DNA of 64,000 nt from JAHRVQ01 sp051278195 (GCA_051278195.1 JBNMQM010000010.1:23638-87637), one strand, 5' to 3'. Positions 44,159-52,943 are shown, counted from the stretch's first letter. The notes: generated from the sequence alone by a model not told the origin. Numbers and translations are program-made.

Positions 44159-44332
44159 CCTCACTTTCAGGGTCAGTGGGCTTGGTCGGCGCGGTCTGAG
44201 CAGACAAATTGGCCAATAATTAATATTGAACTCACGATTGGGACAAATGCTCAAATTGGTTATACTGGGTGTCATTGGGATGTTTAGCGCATTTCACTTT
44301 TTAGATCGATAGACACCCAAGGACATAGTGAA

Positions 44333-45331
44333 TTGACAGACGATGTATCGGCTTCAGAGATCGCGAGAGGCTTCGCGTCGTCTTCGTATAGCAAAGCACT
44401 GTTTCAGTTTGGCAACACGTTGCTACTGTACGTAGTCTCAGTCTACTTGATGTTCGTCTTGCTGCCTGTTTCCTATGGATATGTACTTGCGGTATCGCTG
44501 CTCGCAACCGTGGCTCACGTTCGGCTATTCATGATCGGGCATGACTGCGCACATCAGTCTTACCTGCCTAGGACGAGTTGGCAGAATAAGGCGCTTGGCA
44601 GCCTGGTTGGCGTGTTGGTCAACACACCGCTCGACTACTGGGGCAGCCAGCACCTCCTGCACCACCAGACCGTCGGCAACCTGGACCGCAGAGGTTACGG
44701 TGATGTTGATACGCTCACTACAGAAGAATTCGAGGCGAAGCCTTTCTGGGGTCGAGTTTGGTACAGGATTGGCCGCAATCCCTACATCCTCATGTTCATC
44801 TTCGCGCCTATCTACTTTGTCGTCATGCTGCGTTACCCGTTTGAACAATCAAAAGCACCTGGAAAAATTTGGCTCAGCATCATGGGCACGAATCTCGGGA
44901 TGGTGATTTATTATGGCGGTTTGATTGCGCTGTTTGGTGCAACGCCTGTTTTACTCGTTTTTGCTCCGATAGTGATCATGTCTTCGGCGATCGCCACCTG
45001 GTTGTTTTACGTCCAGCATCAATTTGACGAGGCCTACTGGGAGCGCAAGGAAGCTTGGAACTACAAGGACGCAACTCTACAGGGCAGTTCATTTTACAAC
45101 CTCCCTCGCTGGCTTCACTGGGCAACGGGTAATATCGGTTACCACCATATTCATCACTTAAACCCAAAAGTCCCTAACTATAAATTGGCTGATTGCTACG
45201 AATCAGATCCCATGTTGCAGGAAGGTAAATCGATTCAGTTTTGGGAAAGCTTTCGGCTCGCGAATCTTGCTCTGTGGGATGAATCAAACAGACGGCTTAT
45301 TTCTTTTGCGGAATTCTATCGAACGCGGTGA
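44333..45331 (+). CDS. Membrane fatty acid desaturase
   Basis: A 332-residue member of the acyl-lipid desaturase family, starting at TTG. Its three histidine boxes are visible: HDCAH in MIGHDCAHQSYLP near residue 70, HLLHH in HLLHHQTVGNLD near residue 107, and HHIHH in IGYHHIHHLNPKVPNY near residue 275. Four hydrophobic helices flank them. It introduces a double bond into a fatty acyl chain using O2 and reductant. It is a separate transcript, since 174 bases with no feature precede it. Confidence 0.9.
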   Translation: MTDDVSASEIARGFASSSYSKALFQFGNTLLLYVVSVYLMFVLLPVSYGYVLAVSLLATVAHVRLFMIGHDCAHQSYLPRTSWQNKALGSLVGVLVNTPLDYWGSQHLLHHQTVGNLDRRGYGDVDTLTTEEFEAKPFWGRVWYRIGRNPYILMFIFAPIYFVVMLRYPFEQSKAPGKIWLSIMGTNLGMVIYYGGLIALFGATPVLLVFAPIVIMSSAIATWLFYVQHQFDEAYWERKEAWNYKDATLQGSSFYNLPRWLHWATGNIGYHHIHHLNPKVPNYKLADCYESDPMLQEGKSIQFWESFRLANLALWDESNRRLISFAEFYRTR

Positions 45332-45642
45332 CCCATCGTTAATTTGCTAGCGAATGCCAAGCTAGATTAGCTCGATAATTGTCGCTAAGTTGTTGAGCAC
45401 ATTCCTGCTTCGGCATGCCGCTTTTAATGTGACTCGCTTAATGTGAGTTTGAGAGTTTTACGCGCACAAACGTCGGAAAATAGACTTATTCGGACAATTC
45501 CCTCTGTTCCTGGGAGTTTACGGGTTACTTACCCAAGGCTCTCTACTGGGATTGTTATTGTGGTGTTCGCTCTGCCCAAAAATTTTTTCTGCCTAGACCG
45601 GTTCAAGTTCGCACTCCTAATTTCAGTCGTGCTGGCCTTGGC
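45332..45642. other. Non-coding region with no clear feature
   Basis: This gap follows the desaturase and leads into a decaying gene. The 79-codon frame from 45443 has no family features, ribosome-binding site or usual composition and is not called. Part of it may be the eroded 5' end of the DUF1330-like gene. Confidence 0.4.
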
Positions 45643-45648
45643 GTCAAA

Positions 45649-45838
45649 ATGGTTGACGGTTATCGTCCCCAGCAGTCCTTGATTGGCGAGTGGGATCCGG
45701 ACGCATTTTTTAGTCGAGTGGCCAGATTGGGCGTCCTTTACAAAACTTGCGGCAGACCCTGGCTATCAAAAAATTGCGTACTTGAGAGAAGACGTATTTG
45801 CCGAGTTTTTGATGATTCAGTGCGGGAAAGTATCTTAA
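45649..45838 (+). pseudogene. DUF1330-like gene remnant, frameshifted
   Basis: From ATG 45649 one frame gives DGYRPQQSLIGEWDPDAFF. In the next frame, from about 45711, VEWPDWASFTKLAADPGYQ continues to LREDVFAEFLMIQCGKVS and a TAA at 45836-45838. Joined at a T-rich run near 45700-45712, these make a coherent protein of DUF1330/EthD-like type, with typical family wording (IGEWDP, then VEWPDWASF, then DPGYQ). Only the C-terminal half remains. The single-base frameshift and missing start show decay. Confidence 0.65.
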
Positions 45839-45913
45839 TCTTTGTCGCTTTCGATGGTGCAATCTAAGTCGAGGCCGGTGATGGCCCTCGGTTTACGATT
45901 GCCATGGCGAGAG

Positions 45914-45944
45914 AGTAAAAAGAGCCAACGTCTCGCTGGCTCTT
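45914..45944 (-). terminator. Rho-independent terminator of the OmpA-like lipoprotein gene
   Basis: On the minus strand AGAGCCA and TGGCTCT pair around a nine-base loop and are followed by TTTTACTC. It begins six bases past the stop of the lipoprotein gene. Confidence 0.8.
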
Positions 45945-45949
45945 ATGAT

Positions 45950-46615
45950 CTAGCCTGTGACAGGAATCAGCACCAGTTCAACGCGGCGGTTTTTCGAGCG
46001 TCCCGAATCAGAATTGTTATCCGCAATCGGCCTAGACTCACCTAAGCCTGCGGTAAGGATGCGTTTAAAGGCAACTTCGTTTTCCTGCAATACAACGGCA
46101 ACCGACTGTGCCCGACGTTCAGACAGCTGCAAGTTAAACGTATCAGAACCCGTAGAATCGGTATGGCCGGTCACTTCCAAAATAGTTTTATCGAATTCGG
46201 CTAGAACCAAAGCAACCGAGCTCAACACTTTTCTAAAGTCGGTTTTGACGGACGCGCTGCCAGTGGCAAACGTAATATTTCCCGGCATCACAAGAATCAA
46301 ATTATCGCCGTCGCGAACAACCTGCACACCTGATTCACGCAAGCCGGCGCGAAGTTTGGCTTCCTGTCTGTCCATATAAAAACCAACACCACCACCGATT
46401 GCGCCACCGGCAGCGGCTGCAGCAAGTACTCTTTGATTACGAGTCCGAGAATCATCGCCGCGATTGTCAATTGCAGCGCCTATGGCACCAAGACCAGCGC
46501 CAATCGCCGCGCCAATAGTGGCCTTACTGACCTGCCTGTCTTCAGTGTAAGGGTCATAAGTCGCGCAGCCACAAAGAAATAACACCAAACACAAACCCGT
46601 TGTGATCGTGCGCAT
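45950..46615 (-). CDS. OmpA-family lipoprotein with glycine zipper
   Basis: A 221-residue lipoprotein. Signal and lipobox read TTGLCLVLFLCGC, with the modified cysteine near residue 17. Residues about 30-80 hold Gly-rich zipper helices (IGAAIGAGLGAIGAAI and AAAAAGGAIGGGVGF). Residues 105-221 form the OmpA C-terminal peptidoglycan-binding domain, with TGHTDSTGSDTFNLQLSERR and ESRPIADNNSDSGRSKNRR. It anchors the outer membrane to peptidoglycan, like YiaD-type lipoproteins. A clear terminator follows it. Confidence 0.92.
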   Translation of the reverse strand: MRTITTGLCLVLFLCGCATYDPYTEDRQVSKATIGAAIGAGLGAIGAAIDNRGDDSRTRNQRVLAAAAAGGAIGGGVGFYMDRQEAKLRAGLRESGVQVVRDGDNLILVMPGNITFATGSASVKTDFRKVLSSVALVLAEFDKTILEVTGHTDSTGSDTFNLQLSERRAQSVAVVLQENEVAFKRILTAGLGESRPIADNNSDSGRSKNRRVELVLIPVTG

Positions 46616-46884
46616 AAAGTGCCCCTCAAATACTGAAAATGTGCGACGGATGATAACGAAAACCGTTTGGCAATTCAGTCAATTCGGTCACAAGGTTACG
46701 GTCGAGTTCACATTTTTGGGATAAAGGAGATTCTATTCCCATTACTGCACTGGAAGTTGGCGACCTTTATCTCTGAGTCTGTGTAAACACGTTAGCGTGC
46801 CGATTACTGGCAGCAGGGTTTGACACAGAGGGTATGCGGCTGGGACTACAAGCGATGGGTCCTTATCGTTAGAACGCGTCGAGA

Positions 46885-47300
46885 TCAGGCTGGCATATAC
46901 GGCTCGAGTGCTTCAATGACCTTCTCCGGTACAGCATACCAAACCAGCTGCCTCACGCCCGGCAGTGCCTTCAGTTGGAATTTCGGGTGCCGGGTCAGCG
47001 CATCCTGCACCGTTGAAAGTCTCACTGTTGGATCTTCCATTCCATGCACCAATAGCATGGGAATCTTCGCGTCATGCATGAACCCAAACCAATCTTTTAG
47101 TACCTGAAAACCATCCTCTCGGAAGCCCCGATAGCCCTAAGCGACCGATGCCCAAGTAGCCGCGATACAAGGCGTTAGCATTTTCCGGATTGGCGACAAT
47201 CAAGCGGTCCGCAGTGGACTGCTGATACATTGCGCTCACCAGTTTGTCGACGCCACCGGCGTCAATTTGTGCCAATGCTGCTCTCAGAATGAAAGGCAGA
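46885..47300 (-). pseudogene. Alpha/beta hydrolase remnant, frameshifted
   Basis: Two overlapping frames together make the C-terminal part of an alpha/beta hydrolase. The first (about 47300 to 47130) reads ALAQIDAGGVDKLVSAMYQQ; the second reads GFREDGFQVLKDWFGFMHDA, then IPMLLVHGMEDPTVRLSTVQ, and ends in TGA at 46885. The catalytic aspartate (GMEDPTV) remains, but the expected G-x-G-H histidine motif is PGVRQLVW. The N-terminal half with the nucleophile is absent, and a frameshift lies near 47130-47145. Confidence 0.75.
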
Positions 47301-47460
47301 AACTTGCCGCTCAGCTACAACGGCACTCGAGTTCATACTCCGCGCAAGAGATGCCTACATAAAGAGAGCAGGCGAGAATGACTACACTAGGAAGTACTAC
47401 TCGAATAGCAAGGCTGATATTGCTTTGTTAGACAGTGGGCTTCGAGTCCGACCTTTGTAG
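47300..47460 (+). pseudogene. Remnant of an unrecognised protein
   Basis: KLAAQLQRHSSSYSA in one frame followed by RDAYIKRAGENDYTRKYYSN and ALLDSGLRVRPL in another, ending at TAG 47458-47460, looks like the frameshifted C-terminus of a real protein. No family was recognised. It lies in an area of several broken genes. Confidence 0.3.
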
Positions 47461-47537
47461 CTAACAATCGACAGTGCCGGTCGATTGCTCCTTTATTCAC
47501 ACATTAGTGAGGTGCTGGCTGCGCTAGGGCAAAAAGT

Positions 47538-47843
47538 TTAGCTGATTTGGCGTTTGCGCCTGGCAACGAAGATTCCTACCAGGCCAATAAGTGCAACGGG
47601 TAGGGTCCAAGGGCTCGGCACCGAGTGTCCAACAATACTGTAGTTAGTAACGCCAGGTTGGATGTTGATGGCATCTGGTCCGGAAAAGTACTAGCCAATA
47701 GAATTGATCGCCGCCATTAAATGGCCTAGGCGAATTTTGGTTAATATTACCGCTGAAATCGGCCACCACGATGGATGCATGAGCCTGTTGTACGGCAACA
47801 TGAGTATTAGCAAAGCCGTGAGGTAGGTTCTGATATTCATCAT
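47538..47843 (-). pseudogene. PEP-CTERM exported protein, frameshifted
   Basis: On the minus strand, ATG 47841-47843 starts a signal peptide (MMNIRTYLTALLILML). A second frame continues VQQAHASIVVADFSGNINQ, and a third reads GHSVPSPWTLPVALIGLVG ending in FVARRKRQIS before TAA at 47538-47540. The last part is a PEP-CTERM sorting tag: VPSP motif, hydrophobic helix, basic end. At least two frameshifts separate them. Its presence shows that the lineage has, or had, an exosortase, which is not in this window. Confidence 0.75.
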
Positions 47844-47944
47844 GAATCTCTGACTATTTCTTGAATTTTACTATCGCATTGCAGTCATCCTCTCTACATC
47901 ACCCAAGTGGAGTATTTTGATGAAAAGCGGACGTCGCTCTGATA

Positions 47945-48349
47945 TTCGGTTCCTGCACCTGACCTCCCTTTCGGGTTCAGTTATACCCCTTGCATAAGTT
48001 GCGGGAGCAGTACGGTGAAAAAGTTGATTTTCTCGTGGTTTATATTCGCGAGGCACATCCGGAAGATGGTTGGGTCGTCAACCTGAACCGTGAAGAGGAT
48101 ATCGTCTTTCTTGATCCAACCAACGACAGTGAGCGTCTTGAGGCGACAACGAGTTGTACGATCCGGCTAAAAATCAGAATGCCTGTCGTCGTTGATGAGA
48201 TCGACGACAAAATTGCCAGTGCATATGGTGCTTTGCCTGACAGGCTTTATCTCATCGGTAACGGTGGCAAAGTTGCCTACCAGGGTGAACAAGGACCATG
48301 AGGTTTTGACCCGAGTAAATTGGAAGAAGCATTAAAGGAAATTATATAG
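47945..48349 (+). pseudogene. Iodothyronine-deiodinase-like redoxin, frameshifted with in-frame stop
   Basis: The segment LREQYGEKVDFLVVYI with REAHPEDGWVVNLN, then PVVVDEIDDKIASAYGALPD and YLIGNGGKVAYQGEQGP, matches the bacterial deiodinase-like thioredoxin-fold family. The catalytic stretch (normally FGSxTCPPF) survives only as FGFSYTP in another frame and lacks the cysteine. A TGA at 48299-48301 interrupts the sequence just before GFDPSKLEEALKEII and the final TAG at 48347-48349; the family usually has an aromatic or small residue there. Both changes point to an inactive gene. Confidence 0.7.
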
Positions 48350-48448
48350 AGAGTAGACGTGTGATCCTAAATTTTTAACCTCTGCATCGGTTAACTTCAG
48401 CTTAAGGCGAGTTAGACTACGCGCCATAGACAGTTGAATAGTCGAGCA

Positions 48449-50047
48449 ATGATGAATAAGTTAGTTTCTGCAACTCCTGCGAACAGAATTTTGGGCTGGG
48501 TTGAGCGCACCGGTAATAGATTGCCTGATCCCGTGCTGATATTTTTCTACCTTATCTTAGGGTTGGTAGGCTTGTCCGTCATTAGTGATGTGTTCAACCT
48601 GTCCGCTTTGCACCCTACACAGCTCGACTCGTCCGGCAACCCCAGGGTTGAGCAAGCGGTGAGTTTGCTCTCGGCTGCCAACATCCAGCGTCTCTGGGTG
48701 CAGATGCCGCAGACCTTTACGCACTTTCATCCGTTGGGCTATGTGCTGGTTGTGATGCTCGGTGCTGGCGTTGCCGAGCGTAGTGGTTTGTTTGCCAGTG
48801 CCATTAGGGCTGCTCTGAAAAATGCGCCTACCCATCTGTTAACCCCCTTTGTTGCCCTAATAGCCATGTTGTCCAACCATGCGGCAGACGCCGGTTATGT
48901 CGTGGTTATTCCTCTAGCCGCGATTGTGTTTGCTGCTGCCGGGCGCAATCCTCTGTTGGGTATCGCTGTCGCTTTTGCCGGTGTGTCGGGAGGATTTTCC
49001 GCCAATTTCGCGCCCGGACAGCTGGATGCACTGCTGTTTGGCATCACCGAATCGGCCTATCAGTCCAGCGGTATAGATGCTGGCTGGTCGATGAATATTG
49101 CGGGTAACTGGTGGTTTATCATTGCCTTACTCATGTTGTATTTACCCGTTATTTGGTTTGTCACAGATAGAATAATCGAACCGAGGCTCGGCGCTTGGAA
49201 ACCATCTAGCGAAATCGACCTTGAGAGCTATAAGGATAGCGACGCACCTCTCACCGAACAGCAACGCAAAGGCCTACGACATGCGGCAATTGCCATGTTG
49301 GCGGTGATTGCCGCGTGGGGCGCAATGATGTTTGGCCCGGGTACTCCGCTATTAAATGATGGCCCCGATATGCAAGGTGCTGCTTGGTATAGCGTTGCCA
49401 AGCCGTTTTTTCAATCGTTGGTTGCTGCTTTTCTCATTCTGTTTTTGACTGCAGGTTGGTTCTATGGCCGGGCGGCCGGGACGATCAAAACCAGCCAAGA
49501 TCTTGTGGACATGATGTCCGAAGCCATGAAAGATTTAGGTTACTATCTGGTGCTAGCTTTCTTTGCAGCGCATTTTGTTGCGATGTTTGGCTGGTCTAAC
49601 CTTGGATTAATTACGGCCGTTCATGGTGCTGATGCAATCCGTGCCAGCGGCTTACCCTTGCCCTTGGTGCTTGGGCTAATCGTTCTCTTTTCGGGATTAC
49701 TCAACCTGTTTGTCGGTTCTGCCTCGGCCAAGTGGGCTTTGCTGGCACCCGTTCTCGTGCCAATGCTCATACTCTTGGGTATCAGCCCAGATGGTGCAAC
49801 AGCGGCCTATCGTGTTGGCGATAGTGCCACCAATATTATTACGCCTCTAATGGTGTATTTCCCTCTGGTGCTCGTTTTTGCGCAACGCTGGCAAAAAGAT
49901 TTTGGGCTCGGGAGCCTAACGGCGATGATGATCCCCTATTCAGTATGGATGCTGATTTCCGGCACGGTCCTGATAATGCTCTGGTTATTTCTAGGGATTC
50001 CCCTCGGTCCGGGGGCGCCAGCAGAGATTATGATTCCGGGGCTGTAA
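48449..50047 (+). CDS. AbgT-family transporter
   Basis: About 532 residues with roughly 12 helices. The family's N-terminal segment (RTGNRLPDPVLIFFYLI), the FHPLGYVLVVMLGAGVAERS block, SNHAADAGYVVVIPLAA and SASAKWALLAPVLVPMLI are all typical of AbgT. E. coli AbgT takes up p-aminobenzoyl-glutamate; other members export sulfonamides or related folate-like drugs. Start is ATG 48449 or 48452; the frame extends to TTG 48434. No clear ribosome-binding site was found. It is monocistronic. Confidence 0.93.
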   Translation: MMNKLVSATPANRILGWVERTGNRLPDPVLIFFYLILGLVGLSVISDVFNLSALHPTQLDSSGNPRVEQAVSLLSAANIQRLWVQMPQTFTHFHPLGYVLVVMLGAGVAERSGLFASAIRAALKNAPTHLLTPFVALIAMLSNHAADAGYVVVIPLAAIVFAAAGRNPLLGIAVAFAGVSGGFSANFAPGQLDALLFGITESAYQSSGIDAGWSMNIAGNWWFIIALLMLYLPVIWFVTDRIIEPRLGAWKPSSEIDLESYKDSDAPLTEQQRKGLRHAAIAMLAVIAAWGAMMFGPGTPLLNDGPDMQGAAWYSVAKPFFQSLVAAFLILFLTAGWFYGRAAGTIKTSQDLVDMMSEAMKDLGYYLVLAFFAAHFVAMFGWSNLGLITAVHGADAIRASGLPLPLVLGLIVLFSGLLNLFVGSASAKWALLAPVLVPMLILLGISPDGATAAYRVGDSATNIITPLMVYFPLVLVFAQRWQKDFGLGSLTAMMIPYSVWMLISGTVLIMLWLFLGIPLGPGAPAEIMIPGL

Positions 50048-50074
50048 TGAGTGAGCTGATAATCTCCTAAGTCA

Positions 50075-50377
50075 CTAAGGTGTCGCCGTTTTTTCTGACC
50101 ACTTGGCGATCAGGTATTCAAACAGGAACGGGCCAAAGGGAATGACTGCACCAACAGCGCCGGCTGGCAGTGCCCACCAAGGCAATGGGTTGCGCATCGG
50201 TGTGAGTGCTAACTGCACTAAATACACAATAAACAGAGAGCAGTGCGCTGGGCCAATAACCCGTATTAATATCGGTTCACCGAGAATGTATTTTACTGGC
50301 ATGGCGACACCGATCAGCAGTCATAAAGATGACCCTTCAATCTAGCCTATGCGGCGAAGGTTTTTTGATGTGAACAT
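50075..50377 (-). pseudogene. DUF3817-like membrane protein with two in-frame stops
   Basis: From ATG 50375-50377 the minus strand reads MFTSKNLRRIG, TAG, IEGSSL, TGA, LLIGVAMPVKYILGEP, and so on to PWWALPAGAVGAVIPFGPF, followed by FEYLIAKWSEKTATP. The EG-x-S-x-LLL-IGVAMP-KY pattern and the IPFGPF ending match DUF3817 integral membrane proteins of about 95-100 residues. Both stops lie within the first helix. The remaining frame from 50302 (75 codons, ATG at MPVKY) lacks the first helix. A product of that length could be made but is unlikely to be functional. Confidence 0.7.
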
Positions 50378-50494
50378 GGCGACATTACCGGGAGCTCTAG
50401 TCTCTTTTGCGAAACGTGACCTTAATCGTTGTTAACGGAGCCTTATTATTTTTTTGACCTTGGTATCTCAATTTTGAGTCCTAAATTTCTGATT

Positions 50495-51007
50495 TCAAAT
50501 GGTTGTCACTAGCTCTGAGGTTGTGCAAATTGCATTTTCTGACAGCAGTATCGAATACTCGATGTCCTTTTCCTTTTTGTTTTCTTTTTTAATTTTCAAG
50601 CCTCGAAGCGCTTCTTTGTCTTTTTCTTTAATCGCCTTGTGTAGACGCACGGCGGTGACGAAGGTGTCACTACCATCGGCTTCTTTGTTGCTATGAACAT
50701 AGATGCCAGCACCGTAGCCTTCTTCAAGATTGGACTCGTCGATCGGTGTGGGTCTTATTGAGAGTGAGATGTATCCATTTGCCAAAACTTCGGCTTCGAC
50801 TAACGAATCATCGCAAGCTATCAGTTTGCCGCCCTTTGCCGCAGCAGCGGCTTGCATCTTTACGGCCTCAAGACTCGCCTCGGCGCTTTCCACCATATTA
50901 TCTCGCTGATTGCTGACATATAGGCCAAACACAACTGCGACAGAGACCACAAGAATAATGACAGCTGTGACATATTCAGAAACTACAAACCCGGACATTT
51001 TTTTCAT
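50495..51007 (-). CDS. Orphan type IV prepilin-like protein
   Basis: About 170 residues starting MKKMSGFVVSEYVTAVIILV. The signal KKMSG followed by FVVSE and a long hydrophobic helix has the class III prepilin layout: small positive leader, glycine at -1, phenylalanine at +1 and glutamate at +5. The rest is a soluble domain (LIACDDSLVEAEVLANGYIS) with a Lys-rich stretch. The frame extends to 51052 but this ATG is the best start. PilD-type processing is expected; no pilus genes are nearby. It could be a pseudopilin or minor pilin. Confidence 0.6.
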   Translation of the reverse strand: MKKMSGFVVSEYVTAVIILVVSVAVVFGLYVSNQRDNMVESAEASLEAVKMQAAAAAKGGKLIACDDSLVEAEVLANGYISLSIRPTPIDESNLEEGYGAGIYVHSNKEADGSDTFVTAVRLHKAIKEKDKEALRGLKIKKENKKEKDIEYSILLSENAICTTSELVTTI

Positions 51008-51052
51008 AATTACCCTAAATTGAGCTACTTCAAAAGTTCTACCAAAACACAA

Positions 51053-51634
51053 GGTGAAGCAAAGACACCCTTAGACCGCCCAACATGAGCGCTTCATAAC
51101 GGGGCAAAAAAGCAAGCCTTCTTAAACGGCTAACCAAAATGGCGCAATAAAAATCCTAGGTCACCAATCAGGATATCCTGCGAATCAGCCCTTATTAACA
51201 AGGCATCGTCGGGTGTCCCAACGAACCAAGTTAGCCGCGCTAATTTCATACGAAGGTGAAGCAAAGAATGTGCCATTGAATGTTTTGATCTACCACGTCT
51301 GTCTTCCTCTACCCGCCCCAAGTTCTTCTCGTTGGAGGGGAGTCGTTAGTACCGCCAGGTAAGATAGGTGCACCGACAGAGTGCTGAGTGCCCAGATACG
51401 GGGCGAAAAATCGGCTTGAAATAGGTTCTGCAGCGGGGCGATGACTTCATCGCTCGATGTTCGGTTGTGGGTTTTGATGAAAGAGCTGACTTAAGACGTA
51501 TGCTTATAATGGACTTTCACGTAAGTGATCACTTACGTTGTTATCTGCGTGCAACGGTTCGCTAACAGTATCAGTACGATCGATACCCTTGGCACTTTTC
51601 TTGCTTTTAGAATCGGACTAAATCTAATTCGACT
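51053..51634. other. Intergenic region with a promoter-like element and operator palindrome
   Basis: This 580-base gap holds a consensus TATAAT at 51506-51511 and the palindrome at 51520-51539, both ahead of the second di-iron hydroxylase gene. The 63-codon minus-strand frame at 51130-51321 shows no family features and is not called. Confidence 0.5.
51520..51539. promoter_or_regulatory. Perfect 20-base palindrome, TetR-type operator candidate
   Basis: ACGTAAGTGATCACTTACGT is perfectly self-complementary. It begins nine bases after the TATAAT hexamer, where a repressor would block initiation. Its length and symmetry are typical for TetR-family operators; no tetR gene is in this window. Confidence 0.7.
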
Positions 51635-51655
51635 ATGGCGACAGAGGTCAAACCC

Positions 51656-52609
51656 ATGAGCGATCAAACATTGGACTCACAAGAGTTCTCTATTGAAGGA
51701 AAGCCCGCGTCAAAAGCGCTGAGTGTAAGCGACATCCTCTGGACCGTCGCTCAACCTGTACTGGTTCTAGGTTCTATGTTCCTAGTGGCAACGATGGTCA
51801 CGGGCGAATGGATGAATCATAAATTGTACGCACTCTTTATGATCATGCTGCCTATCCCACTGCTGATCGTTGCCGAGCGATATTGGAGCAAGCGTAAGGA
51901 TTGGCTTCTTGAGCCAAAAGAACTAGCTGAAGATGGACTTTGGCTCGCTATGGCCGCTTTTCTGTGGGGGCCTTTGGTCAGTGGCTATTATAGGACGCCA
52001 GTATCTGAGGGCTTCAGAGCCATTCGAGACAGGTCGCCGTTAGATATTACGATGGCGCCCGAGACTGTTTGGGGTTTGGTTGGTGCAGCACTGATCCTGC
52101 GAATTTCTTCCAGCTTTATTTATTATTGGCTGCACCGAGTTCAGCATGAGTCGCTATTCTTTTGGCGCATGCATGCCACGCATCATCACATCACTAAGAT
52201 GAGTTGTATGCGCGGCGACCGCACGCATCCGCTCGAATATCTTGCTCTGTCACTCAGTACACCCATGATCCTCGCCTTCGCGGGTGCAAGCGATAGTGTG
52301 ATTGCGGTCTCAGCGGCGTTTGGTATGTGGAACGGTAAACTGAATCATTCGAACCTGCCGTTGAAGTCCATGCCTGTTTACGATTGGGTGTTTGCAACGG
52401 CACAGCAACATCATGTTCATCATGCGCTGGTCAGAAATCAGAGTGACAGCAACTATGGCTGCAGTATCATTCTGTGGGATCGCATTTTCGGCACCTACAA
52501 TGGCGACACCGAAGTGGGTCAAATTGGCGCTGGTAAGGCAGTAGCCTTGTCCATTAAGGAACAAATGATGTTGGCGTTCTACCCAAACAAGAGACTTACT
52601 GACCTGTAG
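51656..52609 (+). CDS. Sterol desaturase / fatty acid hydroxylase superfamily protein
   Basis: About 317 residues with four or more helices and the di-iron histidine clusters: HRVQHE in YYWLHRVQHESLFF near residue 165, HATHHHI shortly after, HSNLPLK with its single histidine near 230, and QQHHVHHALV near residue 255, ending IILWDRIFGTYNG. It probably hydroxylates or desaturates a lipid. The ATG at 51656 has AGAGG eight bases before it; the ATG at 51635 has no ribosome-binding site. It is different in sequence from the paralogue at 1.4 kb. The palindrome before it suggests that it is inducible. Confidence 0.88.
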   Translation: MSDQTLDSQEFSIEGKPASKALSVSDILWTVAQPVLVLGSMFLVATMVTGEWMNHKLYALFMIMLPIPLLIVAERYWSKRKDWLLEPKELAEDGLWLAMAAFLWGPLVSGYYRTPVSEGFRAIRDRSPLDITMAPETVWGLVGAALILRISSSFIYYWLHRVQHESLFFWRMHATHHHITKMSCMRGDRTHPLEYLALSLSTPMILAFAGASDSVIAVSAAFGMWNGKLNHSNLPLKSMPVYDWVFATAQQHHVHHALVRNQSDSNYGCSIILWDRIFGTYNGDTEVGQIGAGKAVALSIKEQMMLAFYPNKRLTDL

Positions 52610-52697
52610 GCAGTTGTAAGGCACGTTAGAGCCCTAGGCTTCAACGTGCCAGTCTGTCTCTCGCTCAACTCAACAACGATTAAGGAATTGAAGTGCT

Positions 52698-52940
52698 ATG
52701 GACGAAGCGAAGCTTGTTTTTCTGGGCATAGGTTCCGTGGCTTTTTTTGCGGCAGTTTACCTTTCCATTCAGCATCCAGAACTCGTCGAAATGCCTGGCG
52801 AAACCAGGCAAGAGCTCAGTGATAATCCACTCCGTAAATGGGACGATGTCATCGCATGGGTCATGTGGGGCGGTTGGGGTTGTGCCGCAGTACTGACCTT
52901 CCTTGACCGCGCGGGTTACCTTGAAGTGTTTGAACTATAA
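52698..52940 (+). CDS. Small two-helix membrane protein
   Basis: An 80-residue protein, start ATG 52698 with AAGGAATTGAAG upstream. One helix is at the N-terminus (LVFLGIGSVAFFAAVYLSI), and a second is near the end (IAWVMWGGWGCAAVLTFL), joined by a charged loop. No family was recognised. It follows the hydroxylase gene by 88 bases on the same strand, so it may be an accessory to it. Confidence 0.55.
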   Translation: MDEAKLVFLGIGSVAFFAAVYLSIQHPELVEMPGETRQELSDNPLRKWDDVIAWVMWGGWGCAAVLTFLDRAGYLEVFEL

Positions 52941-52943
52941 AAT

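Noticed and set aside
47430..47460. GGGCTTCGAGTCCGACC, resembling a tRNA T-loop
   Set aside because: The arms do not pair and no acceptor, D or anticodon stem was found.
48299..50375. Readthrough of TGA as tryptophan or selenocysteine in the decaying genes
   Set aside because: A TAG is also present, frameshifts accompany them, and ordinary genes in the window use TGA to stop.
51130..51321. A 63-codon minus-strand open frame
   Set aside because: No ribosome-binding site, domain or typical composition.
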